Shown here: piece by piece, positions 59,246-64,000 of the stretch
Position numbering within the stretch: the stretch's first letter is position 1
How the letters are laid out: each line of letters begins with the position of its first letter
Assembly (NCBI GenBank): GCA_002785985.1
Contig: NHNU01000013.1
Coordinates: forward strand, 682,001 to 746,000
Direction of reading: 5' to 3'
DNA length: 64,000 nt
Source: Microcyclosporella mali
Taxonomy: Eukaryota; Ascomycota; Dothideomycetes; Mycosphaerellales; Mycosphaerellaceae
Translations under genes and position numbers: made by a program
The notes under the pieces: generated by a model
What the model was told of the DNA's origin: nothing
Database searches by the model: none
What the model saw: the letters and a program-made list of their open reading frames with translations, nothing else

Positions 59246-60788
59246 CTGTGATGTGTGCTTCTTCTGGTTCTGTTGGTAGCGGTAAAGATAGAAGGTGATG
59301 ATAAGTGAGCTGAAGTAGTTGTATCAAGGGGCAATCAGGTCTCAAATGAACGTTTGGATGATGAGTGTGACGGTGCTTGTCTAATGCGCTCAGACAATCG
59401 ACGTCTCGTAGGCAACTAGACAAAGGAGGAAGGTGCGGATGCGCTTGCTCACATGTGAACATGCGATGTGAGGCCCCGAAAAATCAGATGAAAGAGGTCG
59501 GTACTCATGTAGGTATCGCAAGTAGTAGAGAGTAAGATTGACTCGACATGTAAAGGCGGAGCGACTGCGTATCTGCAAGTGAATATAGCAAAGTGAAAAT
59601 CGAAAGTCTCCGTGGCGAATACAACGGTCCATCCTATGAAGGTATCGAAGATTATTGATTTCGCTTTACAACAGTGTATGGAGTGTGGTGACAAGCTCAA
59701 ATAAGCATGGGGCTCTGCGATGAGTCGGAGAGCGTGCTGTCCTCACTGTATGCAAGGCCCGGACATGATACACATGATAGAAGCGTCTTCTCTACACCTG
59801 GAAATGACTTCGATCGTCGCTTCCTCTGTATAGAGTAATATGAGGCGTAGTGATGACTACACGTGAGTCGGGTAGGTCATCGATATGTGTTGTGTAGTTG
59901 CCTAATACCTAGATAGCATCCTGATGTGCAGTCGCAGCGCTTTCACGTGCAATGCTGACCGCCCCGAATATCGTCGAGAGGGGTGGGATATGCGCACCCA
60001 GGCTGCTTAATGGGCCAGTATTTCTTGACAAAAAGAGTACAGCCGAGCAGCCCAAATTATCGCCAGTCGGAGTTACCAGGTCGTCTCTCGAGAAGCTAAG
60101 TTGATCACGAAGGAAGCGTGCCTGACTCGTGGTGACAGGTTGGGCCATATCGTCCAAGGTAGTAAAGGGTTACCACTTGATGTCCAAGTTGAGCCAGCAT
60201 TTCTGGACAGGCAATTTTGACTCAACATTCAAGAGCCTTGTCGGCCGACTGAGCTAGCTAGATCATGGCGAGAGATTATATCAATCACAACACAAGCCAG
60301 TGCTCACTAGGACGAAGTGAAAAGTCATGCCAGAAGCCATGGACTGGCATGTGAGAGCTAGAGTGTGTCTATGCGAATCTTTTTGGTCGGCCCGCGTATC
60401 GAAGGCATGGTCGTATGCTTTCAGGGTCACTCGCGGAGAGCATACTTATTGGGCGTGCATGTTCACACTCGCTCAGGCTCTCTGGACATGGCCGTTCAGC
60501 TAAGGCGACGTCCGTCCTGAGCTAGAACCTAGCAGCGAACTCCGACGGCGATGACTTTCAAAACGCTGGAAACTTTTCCTGGCTTTTAAACGCATTTTCG
60601 GCGGTCACTGCTTCCAGAGATATCTTCCAGAAGTCAGACTTCAACACACGATATTATTTCAAACCTGGCTGAAGTTTGTGAGGGAATTGCTCCTCTGCAA
60701 AAATCTCTTGACAAGCTCATCCGACCAAAGCAAAGGAGTTGAAGTTGCTTCTTAGCGAGAATTTGCGAAGGACGTGACTGCTGGAAAT
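59246..60788. other. 1.5 kb without a recognised gene
   Basis: Open frames of 60-83 codons on the minus strand (59226-59462, 59449-59700, 59909-60157) look like noise and contain no domain. The base composition is ordinary, so there is no sign of a decayed transposon. It includes the promoter of the zinc-ribbon gene at its left edge and the 3' end of the F-box-like gene at its right edge. Confidence 0.4.
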
Positions 60789-61742
60789 TTATGGTGTCCT
60801 TTCATACGTCGCGAGCCATTTAGCAATATCATTCGGACGATTTAGCCGAGCGATGATTGCTGGGACTTCTTTGGCACATGCTTCCAGCGTATCGCAGTTG
60901 GCGAAGTGGATACCTTCGAGCAGAGACAACAAATGCGCGCGTCTTCCTGAAGAGTTTCCAACACTAGCTTTGCAGGTCATCAAGTACATGAAGAAGTAGA
61001 TTGTTTCTGTCAGACTCTTGTCGATGTCACCACGCAGGTGATCGAGAAGTGGCCACGGAGGCACGGGACTATGTTCCTTGGGGTTAGCATGATTTGCTAT
61101 AATCTTGACTTGGTGTGCGGCTAGAGCTACTCATATGGTGTGGACTGGCAAGTCCACGAAGAAGATAGAGAGACCTTCTGATAATGATGGCGATGTGAGC
61201 TTGTACTTCGTCCTGCCGATCTGGGCAAGATTGTATTCAGCGACTGCGCTTGTATTCCCAGGATCTCGGATTGTGTTTTTGATGAGACTGAACTCGCGCT
61301 GGTGGTTATGATAGTCAATTGTGACCGATCGAATCCGAGGTAAGGCTGCTAGACTGGAGATGAAGCTCGATGCATCTGGTCTGCAGACATCGCAACAGCC
61401 GGCTAGATACATATTGCTGCCCCCGGAGTGTGACGAACAGCGTATGGACTGGCTGATATTCCTTATAAGCAGATACCGGACACGGTCGCGACGAAGTGGA
61501 GTCTGAAGATCCGAATCTGTTTCTCTGCAGAAGTCGTTTCTGGTGGCCAATATCGTGTTTATGTCGTAGAACACAGGTAGTGCTTCGTCATGGATCAGGC
61601 GGCTGGCTCGCAGAATGCCAGTGTTGGGAGATCCGGCAACGTGTTGGCGAAGTTTCAATGGTCGCTCGAAAGCGAGTACATGTTCGTAAATTCTCAAACG
61701 AATCTCTGCTGGAATGACGGAAAGGAACAGGCACGAATCCAT
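60789..61742 (-). CDS. F-box-like/2EXR-type fungal protein
   Basis: A 199-codon exon from the ATG at 61742 begins MDSCLFLSVIPAEIRLRIYE and contains ASRLIHDEALPVFYD, the signature of the large fungal family of F-box-like or '2EXR' proteins that start with L..LP.EIR..IY and continue with L.....I..E.LPVFY. A second exon at 60789-61076 (SPVPPWPLLDHLRGDIDKSL, LLEGIHFANCDTLEACAKEV) most likely belongs to it. The join I prefer is 61146 to 61076, across a 69-bp intron with a weak GTCCAC donor and an ACCCCAAG acceptor after a CTAAC branch, giving 294 residues. The donor is uncertain. Without the second exon the protein ends right after FFVDLPVHTI. Substrate adaptor function in SCF ligases is possible but not shown for this subgroup. 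Confidence 0.6.
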
Positions 61743-62205
61743 GATGATAAGGCGCCAGAGAGGGCACAGGTCGGCACAAGGGACGGGTAGACTCTATACG
61801 AAGATGGTCGGATCGATGAAGGGCAGTAAGAGTGTGTCTCCGACAGGTAAACGACTGGAACGGACGTGGTATCGAATGGAATTCATACCAGGTGATGGCA
61901 TGGGGAGGGATATGGTTGCCAGGGCAAAGTAAGCTTCCGGAGAAAAGATCTGCCTAGTGGGGCGAGGCCGGCGATCACATGCAGGGCCATTCTTTGTATT
62001 CACCAGCACTTCTGAGGGAAGCTTGCAACGGCAGGCCCAGACAGCAACGACGTGATGTTGTTGCTGCGGACCGCACGATACTGCAACCACACTTGCAAGT
62101 AACAGCACCGATCAACTCTCCAGGTGACTCGACTTCTTCGTCTCATGCTTCGCTGGCCGTAAGCGTCTTTCCCACCCGCCCAGCGCAGACTGCGCTTCCG
62201 GCGCC
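61743..62205. promoter_or_regulatory. Divergent promoter F-box-like / hymA
   Basis: 463 bp between head-to-head starts. Nothing is recognised beyond GC-rich sequence just before the hymA ATG. Confidence 0.45.
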
Positions 62206-63503
62206 ATGGCATTCCTCTTCGGACGCAATCGCCAGCGGAGCGCTTTAGACATGGTCAGATCTACCAAAGAGTTGCTAGGAAGGTTGAACAAGGACGACGG
62301 GCAATTGGCGAAGGTGAACGATTTGCTACCCAAGCATAAACCCGCCTACTAACCACATCACCAGACAGAAGAAGAGCTGGCCCGAACTCTCGCCCAGATC
62401 AAAGTCGGTCTCCAGGGCTCGCCAGAAGCAGAAGCGAATCCAGACCAAGTCTATCAACTCGTTGGCGCCATCATCAACGAAACACTCCTGCCGCCATTGG
62501 TTGACTATTTACACCTGCTCCCCTTCGAAGCTCGCAAAGACACACAGACAATCATATCGAACGTCTTCCGGTTTAGAAGTCCAGACAGTCAATCGAATGA
62601 GCCCGATGCTCTGACCGAAGTCCTCAAATACCAGCCCGAGATCATCATCGCACTGTGCAACGGGTACGAGCGGAGGGAGAGCGCGTCTCCATGCGGCGGT
62701 ATACTGAAAGAGGCGCTGAAATGGGATGCTGTCGCTGCAGTGATACTATACGACGAGCCTCGACCAGACGGCAAGGCGGTAAATGTCTTTGCGCAAGAGA
62801 TTGACGTCTCGAAACCATCATCGTGCAAAGGCGTGTTCTGGAAATTCTTCACATGGATAGACAAGTCGAGCTTCGAAGTCAGCGCAGACGCTTTCGATTG
62901 CTTTCGCATGATCCTCACAAAGCATAAACAGCTGGTTTCGGCGTACATCACCACGAACTTTGACGCATTCTTTCAAAGATATAACGATATCCTCATCAAG
63001 TCCGAGAGCTATGTCACCAAGCGGCAGTCCATAAAACTGCTCGGCGAGGTCCTGTTGGACCGAACGTTTTATGAGGTCATGTGTCGATATGTCGAGTCTG
63101 GAGAGAACCTCAAGCTCATCATGTGGCAACTTAAAGACGAGCGGCGGATGGTGCAATATGAGGCCTTTCACGTCTTCAAAGTAAGTCACAACTCCATCAT
63201 TCCTGCTTCCTCGTAAAGCTGACCAATTAGATATTTGCCGCGAACCCGAACAAATCTGTCGAAGTGCAGAAATTCCTCATCATGAACAAGCAGCGCTTAC
63301 TTAAATTCTTACCGAGATTCCTCGAAGATCGGACAGATGATGACCAATTCAACGACGAAAAGGCATGGCTCGTCAAAGCAATCAGCAATTTGCCTGATTC
63401 AACGAGCGGCATTCGGAGTCCTGTCACAACGACCACCTCTCAGATGCAAAGTAAAGGCACTGATGTGCAGCCCTCCACGAACGCAACGCAGATCAGATCA
63501 TGA
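62206..63503 (+). CDS. hymA: Mo25/HymA-family scaffold protein
   Basis: Three exons (62206-62313, 62365-63180, 63231-63503), 398 residues. The introns are 51 bp (GTGAAC donor, CTAAC branch) and 50 bp (GTAAGT donor, CTGAC branch), both phase 0. Mo25-type proteins are helical-repeat scaffolds that activate STE20/GCK-class kinases; Aspergillus HymA is needed for conidiophore development. Signatures: MAFLFGRN start, STKELLGRL, TEEELARTL, VFRFRS, LFxR-type ALTEVLKYQPEIIIALCNGY, CGGILKEALKW, VFWKFFTWIDKSSFEVSADA, TTNFDAFFQRYNDIL, YVTKRQSIKLLGEVLLDR, WQLKDERRMVQYEAFHVFK, then FAANPNKS, LPRFLEDRTDDDQFNDEKAW. The ATG has a strong context (GCGCCATGG). The C-terminal 40 residues are Ser/Thr-rich and variable. 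Confidence 0.93.
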
Positions 63504-64000
63504 GAGACGAATTACAGATGGCGATATGCAGTACGATGGCGTATACAGAATTGCTTCGATTCACTTGGCTGATTTCCTGCGAGGTAATTGTCCAGTTCTG
63601 TGGCGCATTTTGGTGTTCCGGAAGCTTTTGCATGACTGGTGAAGGTCTGCACAGCGACTATCTGCAAAGAGTGGGAACTTTACATTACAAGGTGGTAGCT
63701 TCGAGGCACAAAACTCTTGCACTCACATACTTCACCTTATTCTCTTCTTGCCTGTCAACATAGCCATTGCGTTTTCTGATCGGCAGAATACCTATTGCGC
63801 TGCAGCTATGACGTGGGAAGGAAGTGACGAGGTACGCACACGCTGCCGGCGGTCTTCACCTACTTCGACGTTTCTAAAAGCTGGGCTTGAAAGAGTAGCT
63901 GCCAATGACAGTCACCTCACGATCCAGGACTTACTATAGCAATAACAACGACTCAAATAAAGAACGTAAGGCCCAATTTGTTCGATCTTTCTATAACTTT
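63504..64000. other. Right edge, 3' region of hymA
   Basis: 497 bp with no recognised gene. Short plus-strand frames (63500-63763, 63748-63939) lack protein character. The end is AT-rich (CAATAACAACGACTCAAATAAAGAAC). Confidence 0.4.

Noticed and set aside
61320..61345. GATCGAATCC, resembling a tRNA B box
   Set aside because: No matching A box or cloverleaf arms can be drawn around it, and it lies inside the F-box-like exon.
1..64000. Search for CRISPR arrays, insertion sequences, retrotransposon LTRs, rRNA or a biosynthetic gene cluster
   Set aside because: Apart from microsatellites and the leashin repeats I found no regularly spaced direct repeats, terminal inverted repeats, reverse transcriptase or transposase motifs, or NRPS/PKS domains.

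Overview
The window is nuclear DNA of a filamentous ascomycete (Pezizomycotina). Short GT-AG introns of 45-103 bp with CTAAC or CTGAC branch sites, Kozak-type starts, gene density of about one per 2.5-3 kb, and families such as leashin, a fungal cytochrome b5-fused delta-8 sphingolipid desaturase, GT31 and CIA84 all fit. The class is probably Dothideomycetes, but that is inference. I see no transposon, CRISPR array, rRNA, tRNA or RIP-degraded AT-rich tract, and no secondary-metabolite cluster.

Left part (1-8.2 kb): a poorly readable 2 kb, a DUF829/TMEM53-type hydrolase fold that has lost its nucleophile, COP9 signalosome subunit 3 (minus), and a delta-8 sphingolipid desaturase (plus) divergent from it. 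Centre-left (8.2-26.9 kb): one 18.7 kb open frame encoding a protein of about 6.2 kDa x 100 residues (6,214-6,229 aa) of the leashin/'involucrin repeat' type. It is the presumed Woronin-body tether and has about 24 lysine-cluster modules, 12 Ala/Gly-rich patches and an in-frame 18-bp minisatellite. It is followed by a small Ser/Tyr-rich protein and a Pil1/Lsp1 eisosome gene whose start codon is split by an intron.

Middle (30-41.6 kb): an unknown protein, a compact RBR-type E3 ligase, an acyl-CoA carboxylase carboxyltransferase subunit, then two mitochondrial genes sharing a 272-bp divergent promoter (complex I assembly factor CIA84 and ribosomal protein bS18m, the latter with its targeting peptide on a separate exon), and a copper amine oxidase with all active-site residues. 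After a 2.1 kb stretch without a readable gene come a single-pass membrane SH3 protein, a THP1/CSN12-type PCI protein and a type II GT31-like glycosyltransferase.

Right part (51.4-64 kb): an unknown nuclear-looking protein, AP-2 sigma (three exons, minus strand, hidden under longer antisense frames), a TFIIIC zinc-finger subunit, a two-TM fungal protein, a small zinc-ribbon membrane protein with an in-frame intron, an F-box-like gene and the Mo25/HymA scaffold gene.

The genes are mainly conserved housekeeping functions and do not form one pathway. A loose theme is organisation of the cell cortex and endomembranes (leashin, Pil1, AP-2 sigma, sphingolipid desaturase, Mo25). The most unusual object is the giant leashin-like protein.
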